DNA of 64,000 bases from Deltaproteobacteria bacterium (lineage in GTDB: Bacteria > Myxococcota_A > Polyangia > Polyangiales > JADJMO01): the NCBI GenBank assembly GCA_016182965.1, contig JACPFM010000083.1, positions 93,744-157,743 of the forward strand, given 5' to 3'. Both the position numbers and the translations under genes were made by a program. The notes under the pieces were generated by a model, which was given only the letters and a program-made list of their open reading frames with translations, did no database searches and was not told the DNA's origin. Shown one piece after another: positions 28,928-37,439 of this stretch (the stretch's first letter is position 1; every line of letters begins with the position of its first letter).

Positions 28928-29338
28928 GTGATCCACCCGAGCGGAGCAGAGGGAGCGCTGGCGATCGGCGCCGCGGCCGTGCTGACCTGGGTCGCCCTGT
29001 TCCCCGTCGCGCTCGCGGCGATCATCGGCTCGCTGGTCGCCGCGGTGCAGCTGCAGCGGCGCCTCGGGTCGACGATCAACCTGGTCCTGGCCGCGACGAT
29101 CGGCGGGCTCTCCGCGGCGTGGGAGCTGTTCATGATCGTCGTCGGGTCGAGCGCGCTGAGGAGCTTCCGCGACGGCTCGACCTGGTTCGTGCTCGGTCCG
29201 GGCGCGCTGATGACGCTGGCCTCGGCGATCTGGCTCGGCCTCGCGGTGCGCGCGAGGGCGCGGCGGTCGCCGCTGGCTCCGCGAATCGACGACGACAGCG
29301 CGGTCTCTCAACCCGGTCGGGTCGATCCGGAGGCGTGA
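28928..29338 (+). CDS. Small integral membrane protein of unknown function
   Basis: The 136-residue protein has three hydrophobic segments (about residues 10-38, 48-68 and 82-100), followed by a basic then mixed tail. It is not recognised. The start is taken as GTG at 28928 because a TATCGT box lies 7 nt upstream; another GTG at 28919 would overlap that box. It is divergent from the MBL-fold gene and is followed 120 bp later by the RCC1-repeat lipoprotein gene on the same strand. Nothing in the sequence points to a function. Confidence 0.55.
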   Translation: MIHPSGAEGALAIGAAAVLTWVALFPVALAAIIGSLVAAVQLQRRLGSTINLVLAATIGGLSAAWELFMIVVGSSALRSFRDGSTWFVLGPGALMTLASAIWLGLAVRARARRSPLAPRIDDDSAVSQPGRVDPEA

Positions 29339-29458
29339 GGGTTCCGCAATCACGCCGGGGCCGCTGCGCCTCGGGCGGCACGCGAGTTGCCTTGGGCCCG
29401 CGGGCGTTGCACCCTGGATGCCGAGCCGCGCAACCGGCGGCCCCTCGTGGTCGAACCC

Positions 29459-31120
29459 ATGTACATGAAACGGAACCCGGTGATCCGCCGCGCGGCATGC
29501 GCGTTCCCTCTGCTCGCGCTCCTCATCGTGCCGAGCTGCGCGCTGTTTCGCGAGATCGAGGACGTCCCGATCGCGACCCCGGACGCAGGGTCCGACGCAG
29601 ACGACGCGACCTTCACGAGCGAGGGTGGCGTCGATGGAGATCGGCCCGACGACGACGCAGCCGTCGCCGAAACGAGCTCCGGAGATGGCGCTCCTGATGG
29701 CGATGCCGCCGTCGACGTCGGCGCGTGCGGCTCGGGCGCGCTGGGGTGTTTCGGCGCCGACCTGCGGCGCTGCACCGATGGCTCGTGGTCGACGGTCGCG
29801 ACCTGTCCCTCGGGCTCGGTATGTGACGACGGGGCGAAGCGGTGCACGTACTGCCTCCCGGGCGCCACGAGATGCAGCGGCGCGATCCGCGAGGTCTGCG
29901 ACGAGTACGGCGCGTCGTGGAAGGCCGCCGAGACGTGCGCGACGCCCGAGCTCTGCTCCGGCTCGAGCTGCAAGGCGCCGGCATGCGCGGTGGGTGACAG
30001 ACGCTGCGGGACCAAGGCCGTCGAGATCTGCAATGCGGGCCGGACGGGGTTCGTCACCGAGACGAGCTGCGCGATAGATTGCGCAGGGAATGCTTGCCTG
30101 ACCGTGAAGAAGGTCGTGTCGCGCGCGACGTCGTGCGCACTCATGTCGGATGGGACGGTCCGCTGCTGGGGCTCCAGTTGGCTCACCACCTCGCCCACTC
30201 CAAAGGCTGTTCCCGGACTGGCCGACGCCGTCCAGCTCGATCTCGGTGTCGGTCACGCTTGCGCACGTTCAGCCGATGGCACGGTCCGATGCTGGGGCTC
30301 TAACGCCTACGGGCAGCTGGGAGACGGAACGACCGTCGATCGGGGTTCCCCGACGACCGTGCCTGGCCTTGGCCCGGTCGCTGAGATTGCGACGGGTACC
30401 GAAACGACTTGCGCCCGAATGATCGATGGTGCGGTGCGGTGCTGGGGCTTCAACACGTGGGGCACTGTTGGAGACGGGACGACGGTCACGCGCACTGTGC
30501 CCACCGCTGTGAGTGGCCTCACAGGCATCACGGCGATCTCGGCGAACACGGACCGAATGTGCGCGCTGCGGGCGTCGGATGGCGGCGTCTGGTGTTGGGG
30601 CTACAACGGTGGCGGCCTGTGCGATGGCACGACCACCGCCCGATCGACGCCGGTGCGATGGCCAGGCGCTGCGGCGGTCGAGATCGCTGCGGGAAGCGCT
30701 CACACGTGCACGCGATTGGCTGACGGATCGGTGCAGTGCTGCGGAGACAACTCGCTCGGACAGCTTGGGAATGGCACGACCACCAACTCGCTTGCGACGC
30801 CGGTCGCCGTCGCTGGCCTGAGCGGCGCGACCTCAATTGCCGCCGGATTTGCTTTCACGTGCGCACTTGTCGCCGGATTCATCCGTTGCTGGGGTAACAA
30901 CGAACATGGCGAGCTGGGGGACGGAACGACTATCGTTCGCCGGAGCCCCGTCACGGTGACGGGCCTGACCGGTATATTGTCGATCTCGGTCGGCAACACC
31001 CACACGTTCGCGATAGTGGACCCGACAACCCTTCGCGGGTGGGGCTCCAATATCGTTGGCGAGCTTGGCACCGGCGCGACAGGGCTGCTCTCCGCCACCC
31101 CAGTCACACTGATGTGGTGA
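29459..31120 (+). CDS. RCC1-repeat lipoprotein
   Basis: The roughly 551-553-residue protein begins with a lipoprotein signal peptide (MKRNPVIRRAAC..., lipobox VPSC). An Asp/Ala-rich linker and several Cys-rich segments follow. From about residue 215 to the end come seven RCC1 (regulator of chromosome condensation) repeats of the form CALxxDGTVRCWGxNxxGQLGDGTT, predicted to fold into a beta propeller. Such proteins are common in Myxococcota and are thought to sit on the cell surface, but their role is unknown. ATG codons at 29459 and 29465 are equally possible starts. The last repeat lacks the usual Cys pair (GWGSN). The 3' half is visibly less GC-rich than its neighbours. Confidence 0.8.
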   Translation: MYMKRNPVIRRAACAFPLLALLIVPSCALFREIEDVPIATPDAGSDADDATFTSEGGVDGDRPDDDAAVAETSSGDGAPDGDAAVDVGACGSGALGCFGADLRRCTDGSWSTVATCPSGSVCDDGAKRCTYCLPGATRCSGAIREVCDEYGASWKAAETCATPELCSGSSCKAPACAVGDRRCGTKAVEICNAGRTGFVTETSCAIDCAGNACLTVKKVVSRATSCALMSDGTVRCWGSSWLTTSPTPKAVPGLADAVQLDLGVGHACARSADGTVRCWGSNAYGQLGDGTTVDRGSPTTVPGLGPVAEIATGTETTCARMIDGAVRCWGFNTWGTVGDGTTVTRTVPTAVSGLTGITAISANTDRMCALRASDGGVWCWGYNGGGLCDGTTTARSTPVRWPGAAAVEIAAGSAHTCTRLADGSVQCCGDNSLGQLGNGTTTNSLATPVAVAGLSGATSIAAGFAFTCALVAGFIRCWGNNEHGELGDGTTIVRRSPVTVTGLTGILSISVGNTHTFAIVDPTTLRGWGSNIVGELGTGATGLLSATPVTLMW

Positions 31121-31147
31121 ACGCCGCAGCACCGCGTCGCGGCCGCG

Positions 31148-32323
31148 TCACCGCGGGCGCGCCGTATCCGGTCCGGTCGTGGGCTTCACGTCCCACTTCC
31201 AGTTGTCGATGAGCACCGACGAGTCGAGGGCGTGGTCGCCGGTGTCCCAGATCATGAACTGAATCGTGATGGTCTCGCCGGGTGCGACCGGGGCCTTCGA
31301 CTGCAGCCATGACGTCGCGCCGTGATCCTGAGGCGACGCGTCGTTCCAGAACCCGGTGCCCTGGAGCTCGGTGATGCCCTTGGGGCACGGGTACTTGGTC
31401 CCCGACGCGGCGGTCCCCGGCGAGCAGACCTCGAAGAACCCGCTGTTGACGTTGATCGGGTTGCCGAGGCCGTCGACGGCCACGTTGCCGCCGAAGCTCG
31501 GGTTCATCGCCACGGAGGTCTGCAGGATCGCGACGAACGTGTCGTTGTACGCGCTGCAGGCGTAGGTGATGTACTCGGAGGAGTAGAAGTCGAAGTCGAA
31601 CGAGAACGCCTTGGCGTTCGTCGGAACGCGGATCGTCAGCCTCAGGTTGACGCTGTCGTTCGCGGTCTTGTCGAACGGCGCCGGGCACCCGGCCGTGTTC
31701 CGCGGCCAGCCCGCGGGCGGCACCACGACGCTGCTCGTGATGAACGACGGATCCCGCGGCGCGACCCAATCGGCGTGGCTCGGCGGCCGCGCGGTGCCGC
31801 TCGACAGGACGACGAAGTTCGCGCCTTCGCGCGGCGTCACCCAGCCGCCGAGCTTCGACATGATGCCGTACTGCACGCGCTCCGGCGCGCCGATGCCGTC
31901 TGCGCGGACCAGCTTCGCGTCGAGGACGCCCCACGTCTTCGCCTTGCCGGTCGCGTCTCCCTTGGTGAAGCGGCAGAGGCCGAGGGCCTGGGCGAACTCG
32001 TACGGGTTCCAGCTCTCGAGCTTCAGGGACGCGTCTTGGCAGTCGTCGGCGTCGTCGACCTTGCCGTTGCAGTCGTTGTCGATGGCGTCGCCGGGGAGGT
32101 CGAAGGCGCCGGGGTTCACCTCGGGGTTCCGATCGTCGCAGTCGTCGGCGAACAGATAGCCGTCGCCGTCGTTGTCCTTGGTCGGATCGAAGATGCCGCC
32201 CTCGGGATTGAGATCGGTGTCGAGGTTGAAGCCGGAATCGACCGGCGCCGCCGAATCCTTGGTGGCGCCGGGCGAGCAGGCCGCCATCCCTGACACGAGC
32301 ACGAAGAACACCGATCGGCGCAT
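31148..32323 (-). CDS. Choice-of-anchor L domain lipoprotein with MopE-type metal site
   Basis: The 391-residue protein has a short lipoprotein signal (lipobox GMAAC, Cys16). A MopE-like calcium/metal-binding segment follows (DNDGDGYLFADDCDD with a following DNDCNGKVDD, residues about 50-92). The large C-terminal domain, with phrases such as FSFDFDFYSSEY and ITIQFMIWDTGDHALDS, is characteristic of the choice-of-anchor L family seen in predatory and social bacteria. It is probably a surface protein; no enzymatic residues are evident. The ATG is preceded by GGAAGAGGAC, a clear ribosome site. It is followed tail to tail by the RCC1 gene, 27 bp away. Confidence 0.8.
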   Translation of the reverse strand: MRRSVFFVLVSGMAACSPGATKDSAAPVDSGFNLDTDLNPEGGIFDPTKDNDGDGYLFADDCDDRNPEVNPGAFDLPGDAIDNDCNGKVDDADDCQDASLKLESWNPYEFAQALGLCRFTKGDATGKAKTWGVLDAKLVRADGIGAPERVQYGIMSKLGGWVTPREGANFVVLSSGTARPPSHADWVAPRDPSFITSSVVVPPAGWPRNTAGCPAPFDKTANDSVNLRLTIRVPTNAKAFSFDFDFYSSEYITYACSAYNDTFVAILQTSVAMNPSFGGNVAVDGLGNPINVNSGFFEVCSPGTAASGTKYPCPKGITELQGTGFWNDASPQDHGATSWLQSKAPVAPGETITIQFMIWDTGDHALDSSVLIDNWKWDVKPTTGPDTARPR

Positions 32324-32410
32324 GTCCTCTTCCTCGTGGCGAGTCGAAACCGAACGGCTACGGCGTGGGCGCGCCGAACTCCGCGTCGCGCCCGAGCGCC
32401 ATGCGTTCGC

Positions 32411-34519
32411 TCAGTTCCCGATCGTGAGCGTGTAGGGGTAGCAGCTGCTGGCCGGCTTCGCGCGGTAGACGCGGACCCAGACGGTGGTGGGGGTGGTGAT
32501 GAACGAGCCGGTGGCCGGCGTCGGATCGGCGCCGGGAGGCGGCCGTGCTTCTTCGCAGCCGCCACCGAAATTGAACTTCCACGAGTCGAGACCCGCGTTC
32601 GTGTTGGCGGGCTCGGGCCCTCCGCCGCAGGTGAAGAAGCCGGTCGGGGACGACCCGGTGCAGCTCGTGAAGACCTGCATCTTCGCGCTAGCGTCGCTGG
32701 TGGACAGCGTAATGCTCGGCGAGTAGTTGCAGTCGGCTGCGGTTTGGAAGGCGATCTTGTACCAGTCCTCGTCGGTGTCACCGTCTCCCGCTAGGTTCCC
32801 AGTCCGGGTCGTGGTCCCCGGGCCGATCGCGATGGTGCCGACATCGAGCGCCGCGCTACAGGTGTTGCCGACCGAGTCCGCGAGGCACTCGCAGCCGTTG
32901 GAGAACAGCTTGTCGCGATCGTAGGCGCCGGACGCGCAGGCCGCGACCGCGCAGCTGCCGGTGGTCCCGCTCGGAGTGCAGGTCGTGCTCGTGACCGACG
33001 ACGACGTCGCGCAGACGGCGCCGCACGCGTTGCAGTTGTTCTTGTCGCTCGTGAGGTCGACCTCGCAGCCGTTGGCGGCGTTGCCGTCGCAGTTGCCGCG
33101 GCCGGGGGTGCACGCGATGCTGCAGGTGCTGGCAGCGCACGACGCCGTGCCGCCCACGGAGCTGCAGACCTTTCCGCAGCCGCCGCAGTTGGACGTGTCG
33201 ATCGTCGTGTTGCTCTCGCAACCGTCGGAGTAGGTGCTGTTGCAGTCCGCGTACGGCGCGGTGCACGCGCCGACCTTGCAGCTGCCGGCCGCGCAGATCG
33301 GCGTGCCGTTCACGACCGCGCAGCTGGTGCCGCAGGTGCCGCAGTTGAGGATCGTGTTGCCCGGGCCGGGGGTGCCGCCCGCGACGTTGCTCTCGCAGCC
33401 GTTCGCAGGAAGGCCGTCGCAGTCGCCGTAGCCGGTCGAGCAGCCGCTGACGAGGCAGGTGCCCGTCGAGCACGAGCCGGTGCCGTTCGGGATGGTGCAC
33501 AGCTTGCCGCACACGCCGCAGTTGGACTCGGTCTTCAGGCTCGTCTCGCAGCCCGTGCTCGCGATCTTGTCGCAGTCGTCGTAGCCGCCGTTGCAGGTCG
33601 CGATGGTGCACGCGCCCGCGGTGCACGCGGCGGTCGCGTTCGCCAATGCGCAGACGGTGCCGCACGCGCCGCAGTTGTCCTTGTTGGCCAGGAGGTTGAC
33701 CTCGCAGCCGTCGGACGCGCTGGAGTTGCAGTCGCCGTAGCCGCTGTTGCAGGTGCCGATGCCGCACACGCCCGCCGAGCATCCAGCCGAAGCGTTCGTC
33801 GGCGTGGGGCAGCTGTTGCCGCACGCGCCGCAGTGCTTCGCGTCCTTCTTGGTGTCGACGCAGCTACCGCTGCAGCAGTCCTTGTCGGTGGGGCACGGGT
33901 GGGTCGTGGTGCAGCCGGGAACGCACGTCCCGCTCGGCCGATCGCACAGGAAGCCCGACGGGCAGTCCGGATCGGCGACGCAGCCGACGCAACGATGCTT
34001 GATCGAATCGCAGACGAGCGACACGCCGGTCTCGGCGGCGCCGGTCTCGGCCGCGTCGTCTGCGGCGTCGGCTCCGCCGTCGGCGCCCGCGTCGCCACCG
34101 CCGGGCTTGCAGTCCGCCGTCGTCTTGCAGCCCGTCTCGCACGTGTACGTCGTGTCGTTGCAGAAGGTGCCCGGCCCGCACTCGTCGAACGGCGGAGGGA
34201 GGCACGGCACGCAGAACGACTTCCCGCCGTCGGTGCTCACGAGGCAGAACTTGCCCTTCGGATCGCCGGCGCAGTCCGCGTTGGTCTTGCAGCCGCCCGA
34301 ACCGGTGTCGGTGGCGCCGTCGCCGCCCGAGTCGACGCCGAGATCGATGCTGGCGTCCTCGGCTCCGGTGTCGTCCAGACCGGTCTCGGTGCTGGCGTCG
34401 TACGGCAGCTGGGTCTCTTCGGTGCCGTCGCCGGTGGCGCACCCGAAGGCCACGGCGCCGGTCGCAACGACCATCGAGGCCCGCGCAAAGAGGCGGTGCA
34501 GACTGAGCGAACGCGCCAT
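32411..34519 (-). CDS. Cys-rich repeat lipoprotein, surface-type
   Basis: The 702-residue protein has a lipoprotein signal (lipobox AFGC, Cys27) and an acidic, low-complexity stretch. Cys-rich modules follow, including about six copies of a roughly 45-residue repeat with the core NCGACGxxC and YxDCDxxxxNGCE. Each unit has regularly spaced cysteines, so the exported protein should be held by many disulfides. The C-terminal 150 residues look like a pre-peptidase-type beta-sandwich (DEDWYKIAF... VWVRVYR). Similar proteins are plentiful in Polyangia, sometimes misnamed after tryptophan synthase. The ATG at 34519 follows AGGAAGG. Function is unknown; adhesion or matrix scaffolding is a guess. Confidence 0.75.
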   Translation of the reverse strand: MARSLSLHRLFARASMVVATGAVAFGCATGDGTEETQLPYDASTETGLDDTGAEDASIDLGVDSGGDGATDTGSGGCKTNADCAGDPKGKFCLVSTDGGKSFCVPCLPPPFDECGPGTFCNDTTYTCETGCKTTADCKPGGGDAGADGGADAADDAAETGAAETGVSLVCDSIKHRCVGCVADPDCPSGFLCDRPSGTCVPGCTTTHPCPTDKDCCSGSCVDTKKDAKHCGACGNSCPTPTNASAGCSAGVCGIGTCNSGYGDCNSSASDGCEVNLLANKDNCGACGTVCALANATAACTAGACTIATCNGGYDDCDKIASTGCETSLKTESNCGVCGKLCTIPNGTGSCSTGTCLVSGCSTGYGDCDGLPANGCESNVAGGTPGPGNTILNCGTCGTSCAVVNGTPICAAGSCKVGACTAPYADCNSTYSDGCESNTTIDTSNCGGCGKVCSSVGGTASCAASTCSIACTPGRGNCDGNAANGCEVDLTSDKNNCNACGAVCATSSSVTSTTCTPSGTTGSCAVAACASGAYDRDKLFSNGCECLADSVGNTCSAALDVGTIAIGPGTTTRTGNLAGDGDTDEDWYKIAFQTAADCNYSPSITLSTSDASAKMQVFTSCTGSSPTGFFTCGGGPEPANTNAGLDSWKFNFGGGCEEARPPPGADPTPATGSFITTPTTVWVRVYRAKPASSCYPYTLTIGN

Positions 34520-34821
34520 GCTGAGACCTTCCTGGAGGAGGCGGAGCACGTTAGAAGAGGCGGAGCACGTGAAAAGCCCCGCTCCAAACGTGCACGAGTT
34601 CCCTCGACTAGGCAAGGACCAGACGGCCGGCGGCGGCGTCCGTTCGGCGACGGCGATCCGACCGTGAGACGGCCGGCGGCGACGACGCGCTGCATGATGC
34701 GTGGCGACGCGTAGGGGGTCATGTGAGTGCGTCGCCTTCACGGCTCGGCGCAGCCGAACGCCGAGCGCGTCTCGCCGGCGTTCGACCCGGCGCTCGACGA
34801 CACGTCTCGAACGCCAGGAGC

Positions 34822-34850
34822 TTGTCGGGATCGGATCGGCCCCGTAGACT
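34822..34850 (+). promoter_or_regulatory. Sigma70-like promoter for the radical SAM operon
   Basis: TTGTCG (34822-34827) and TAGACT (34845-34850) are separated by 17 nt, each matching four of six consensus bases. Predicted transcription start is near 34857, about 36 nt before the ATG of the first gene at 34893. It is the best -35/-10 pair I found in the window. Confidence 0.5.
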
Positions 34851-34867
34851 CGTTGAGCAACAACGAG
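34849..34867. promoter_or_regulatory. 7-bp inverted repeat overlapping the predicted transcription start
   Basis: CTCGTTG-AGCAA-CAACGAG has perfectly complementary 7-bp arms. It spans the end of the -10 box and the predicted start site, so it could be an operator or form a hairpin at the very 5' end of the mRNA. Confidence 0.4.
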
Positions 34868-34892
34868 CTCGAGACCGTTCGTGGGAGGCACG

Positions 34893-35417
34893 ATGACATC
34901 TCGTAAGGACGCCACCCGACGTGAGGTTCTGCAGGCCATGGCCGTCGGGTCGTCGGGCTTGGCGCTGCTCACGATCGGCGCGCGCACGGCGTCCACTCCG
35001 ACGACGCAGGCCGCGCCCATCGCGAACGCCGACGAGGCCGCGGCGCACGTTGCGTCACCGGCCGTCGTCGCGTTCCTCGGCGACATCGCGCCCGGCGCGA
35101 AGCTCGGCGACTACGAGGTCGTCGCGGTCGAGCCGATGCACCGCGGCGGCATCCCGATCAAGATGCGTGCGTCGTCCGGTGTCGCGTTCGTCGCCGACGT
35201 CCTCCGTCACGATCCGGCCGACGACACGCGCGCGATCGGCGAGACCTCCGCGGTCGCCGTGTACCTGCGCAACGGCGGCGACGGTGCCACGTCGACCGAC
35301 GAGATCGCCGGCCTCGGCGCGATGACCCTCGCCAGCGCGCTGCGGCGCCGCGTCCACGAGGGCGCGACCCTGCCGGTCGAGCTGCTGACCATGTCCGAGC
35401 GCGCTCACCTCGCCTAG
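34893..35417 (+). CDS. Tat-exported small protein of unknown function
   Basis: The 174-residue protein begins with a twin-arginine-like signal (RREVLQ, Arg9-Arg10, then a hydrophobic run to about residue 28), so it is probably exported folded. The rest is a soluble domain I do not recognise, with GDYEVVAVEPMHRGGIPIKM in its middle. The start is ATG at 34893 because GGGAGG lies 6 nt upstream; an in-frame GTG at 34881 would lack this site. It ends 5 bp before a radical SAM gene, so it is the first gene of the radical SAM operon. It could be a substrate, a carrier or an unrelated passenger. Confidence 0.6.
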   Translation: MTSRKDATRREVLQAMAVGSSGLALLTIGARTASTPTTQAAPIANADEAAAHVASPAVVAFLGDIAPGAKLGDYEVVAVEPMHRGGIPIKMRASSGVAFVADVLRHDPADDTRAIGETSAVAVYLRNGGDGATSTDEIAGLGAMTLASALRRRVHEGATLPVELLTMSERAHLA

Positions 35418-35422
35418 GTTTT

Positions 35423-36496
35423 GTGAGTCCTCGCAGTCTCGACCGAGCAGCCGTCCGGCTCGGACGCACGTGCGACAACGCGTGTGTGTTCTGCGCCCAG
35501 GGCGGGCTCGACGCCGAGCCGCCGCGTCCGCTCGCCGACGTCCGGGACGACCTCGCGCGCGCGCGCCGCGATCACGACGCGGTGACGTTCGTCGGCGGCG
35601 AGCCGACGCTCCACCCCGAGCTCCCCGACATCATCGCCGCCGCGCGCGACGAGGGCTTCCGCGCGATCGGCGTCCAGACGAACGGTCGTCGGCTGGCGCG
35701 CGCGTCGCTCGTGCGCCTGCTCGCCGACGCGGGACTCACCGACGTCCACCTCTCGATCCACGGTCCGTCGCCGGCGGCGCACGACTATCACACGTCGGTG
35801 CCCGGCAGCTTCGCGGCCGCCCTCGGCACGCTCGCCGCGGCGCGCGCGTCGGGGCTCGTCGTCGCGGTGACGACCGTGCTCACGCGCTCCAACGCGCGCG
35901 GGCTCGGCGATCTCGTGAGCCTGCTCGCGAGCCGCCGCGCGTCCGCGTGGTGCCTCGCGGTCCCGCACGCGCGCGGCCGCGCGGCGCTGGCCTTCGATCG
36001 CGTGATGCCGCGCCTCGGCGTGGCGATGCCGTTCGCGCTCCACGCGCTCAGCGTCGCCGAGCGCGTGCGGCTGCCGGCGTTCGTCCGCGGCGCGCCGCTG
36101 TGCGTGCTCGGCCCGTTCGCGCGTCACGCGCTGCCCGAGGAGCCGCGTGGGTACGGCGAGCCGTGCGCGTCGTGCGCGGCGCGGTCCGACTGCTCGGGCG
36201 TCGATCCGCGCTACCTCGCGCGCTTCGACGGCGACGAGCTGTCGCCGTGCGAGCCCGTCCTGCGCGCCCCGCGCGAGGAGGCGCTCGCCGCGATGTTCGT
36301 CGGCGTCGGCGAGGCCGCGCCGGCCGACACGAGCGAGGTCCATCCTTCGCCTGCGCGGGCGCGCGTCGCGCTGCCGATGCTCGGCAAGGTGACGCCGGCG
36401 CGCGCCGAGGTCCCGCGCTCCGCGGGGCGCCGCGCGGCCGATGCGCTGCGCGAGATCTTCCCCGCGCTGTACGCCGACGGAGAGCCTACGGAGTAG
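35423..36496 (+). CDS. Radical SAM protein, island member 1
   Basis: The 357-residue protein has the 4Fe-4S motif CDNACVFC (Cys17, Cys21, Cys24) and the SAM-binding GGEP (58-61), placing it in the radical SAM superfamily. Near the C-terminus comes CASCAARSDCSGVDPRYLARF, a C-x2-C-x5-C-x-G-V-x3-Y motif shared with other proteins of this island and likely to bind a further iron-sulfur cluster. A tail of about 80 residues follows. The GTG start is 5 bp after the Tat-protein stop. The substrate is unknown; the motifs resemble peptide- or small-molecule-modifying MoaA-like enzymes. Confidence 0.85.
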   Translation: MSPRSLDRAAVRLGRTCDNACVFCAQGGLDAEPPRPLADVRDDLARARRDHDAVTFVGGEPTLHPELPDIIAAARDEGFRAIGVQTNGRRLARASLVRLLADAGLTDVHLSIHGPSPAAHDYHTSVPGSFAAALGTLAAARASGLVVAVTTVLTRSNARGLGDLVSLLASRRASAWCLAVPHARGRAALAFDRVMPRLGVAMPFALHALSVAERVRLPAFVRGAPLCVLGPFARHALPEEPRGYGEPCASCAARSDCSGVDPRYLARFDGDELSPCEPVLRAPREEALAAMFVGVGEAAPADTSEVHPSPARARVALPMLGKVTPARAEVPRSAGRRAADALREIFPALYADGEPTE

Positions 36497-36498
36497 TC

Positions 36499-37437
36499 AT
36501 GGCGAACCTCGGCTACATGCAGGTCGTGCGGCACTGCAACCAGTACTGCCGCTTCTGCTCGAACCCGTCGTCGGGGTACATGCTCGACCTCGAGACCGCC
36601 AAGCGCGAGATCGACGACTTCGCGGCGCGCGGCTACTTCGGCGTGATCCTCACCGGCGGCGAGCCGTCGCTCTCCGACCTCATCCCCGAGATCACCCGCT
36701 ACGCGGTCGACAAGGGGCTGCACGTCCGGATGATCACCAACGGCTCGCGCCTCGGCTCCGATCCGGAGCTGGCGGCGCGCTACGTCGACGCGGGGCTGCG
36801 CCACTTCCACGTCAGCCTCCACTCCTGCCGCGAGGACCTCGAAGACTTCATCACCGGCGTGCGCGGGAGCTTCGACCTCGCGATGAAGGCGCTGGAGCGG
36901 CTCGGTCAGGTGTCGGCGACGGTCAACATCAACACCGTCATCAACAAGTTCAACGCCGACCACCTCGACGAGAACGTCAAGTACTTCACCGGGCGCTTCC
37001 CCTTCCTCGGCCACTTCGTGTGGAACAACCTCGACCCGTCGATGGGGCGCGCCGAGACCAACCGCGACACCGCGCACCGGCTCGCCGATTTCGAGCTCTC
37101 CCTGGCGCGCGCGATGCGCTACCTCCACAAGACGGGCCGCACCTTCCGGGTCGAGCGCGTGCCGCTCTGCTACATGACCGAGTTCGCGCACTGCTCGACC
37201 GAGACGCGCAAGATCGTCAAGAGCGAGGAGCGCATCGTCCACTTCCTCGACGAGAAGGGGACCATCCGCCAGACGGACTTCCGCCACCCGAAGGCGGAGG
37301 CGTGCAAGCACTGCTCGCTCGACGCGATCTGCGGCGGGCTCTTCGAGCTCGGCGAGCACTACGATCTCGCGGAGCTGAGCCCGGTGTTCGTTCCCGTCGA
37401 GGACATCATCCGCAAGGTGCGCGCGGAGCGGGACTGA
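36499..37437 (+). CDS. Radical SAM protein with C-terminal Cys cluster, island member 2
   Basis: The 312-residue protein carries CNQYCRFC (Cys13, Cys17, Cys20), the SAM motif TGGEPSLSDL and, near the end, CKHCSLDAICGGLFELGEHY, a variant of the island's C-terminal cluster motif. The radical SAM core begins almost at residue 1, with no N-terminal domain. The ATG lies 2 bp after the stop of member 1, so the two are probably translated together. It resembles MoaA/SPASM-type enzymes in shape; what it modifies cannot be told from sequence. Confidence 0.85.
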   Translation: MANLGYMQVVRHCNQYCRFCSNPSSGYMLDLETAKREIDDFAARGYFGVILTGGEPSLSDLIPEITRYAVDKGLHVRMITNGSRLGSDPELAARYVDAGLRHFHVSLHSCREDLEDFITGVRGSFDLAMKALERLGQVSATVNINTVINKFNADHLDENVKYFTGRFPFLGHFVWNNLDPSMGRAETNRDTAHRLADFELSLARAMRYLHKTGRTFRVERVPLCYMTEFAHCSTETRKIVKSEERIVHFLDEKGTIRQTDFRHPKAEACKHCSLDAICGGLFELGEHYDLAELSPVFVPVEDIIRKVRAERD

Positions 37438-37439
37438 GC

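Larger units (their letters stand above)
34520..34892. other. Divergent intergenic region with 14-bp direct repeats
   Basis: This 373-bp gap separates the Cys-rich lipoprotein gene (minus) from the radical SAM operon (plus). No convincing gene is seen in it. It contains two copies of GAGGCGGAGCACGT (34538-34551 and 34557-34570), 19 bp apart and just upstream of the lipoprotein start, possible sites for a regulator. It also holds a promoter and palindrome near its right end, listed separately. Confidence 0.5.
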
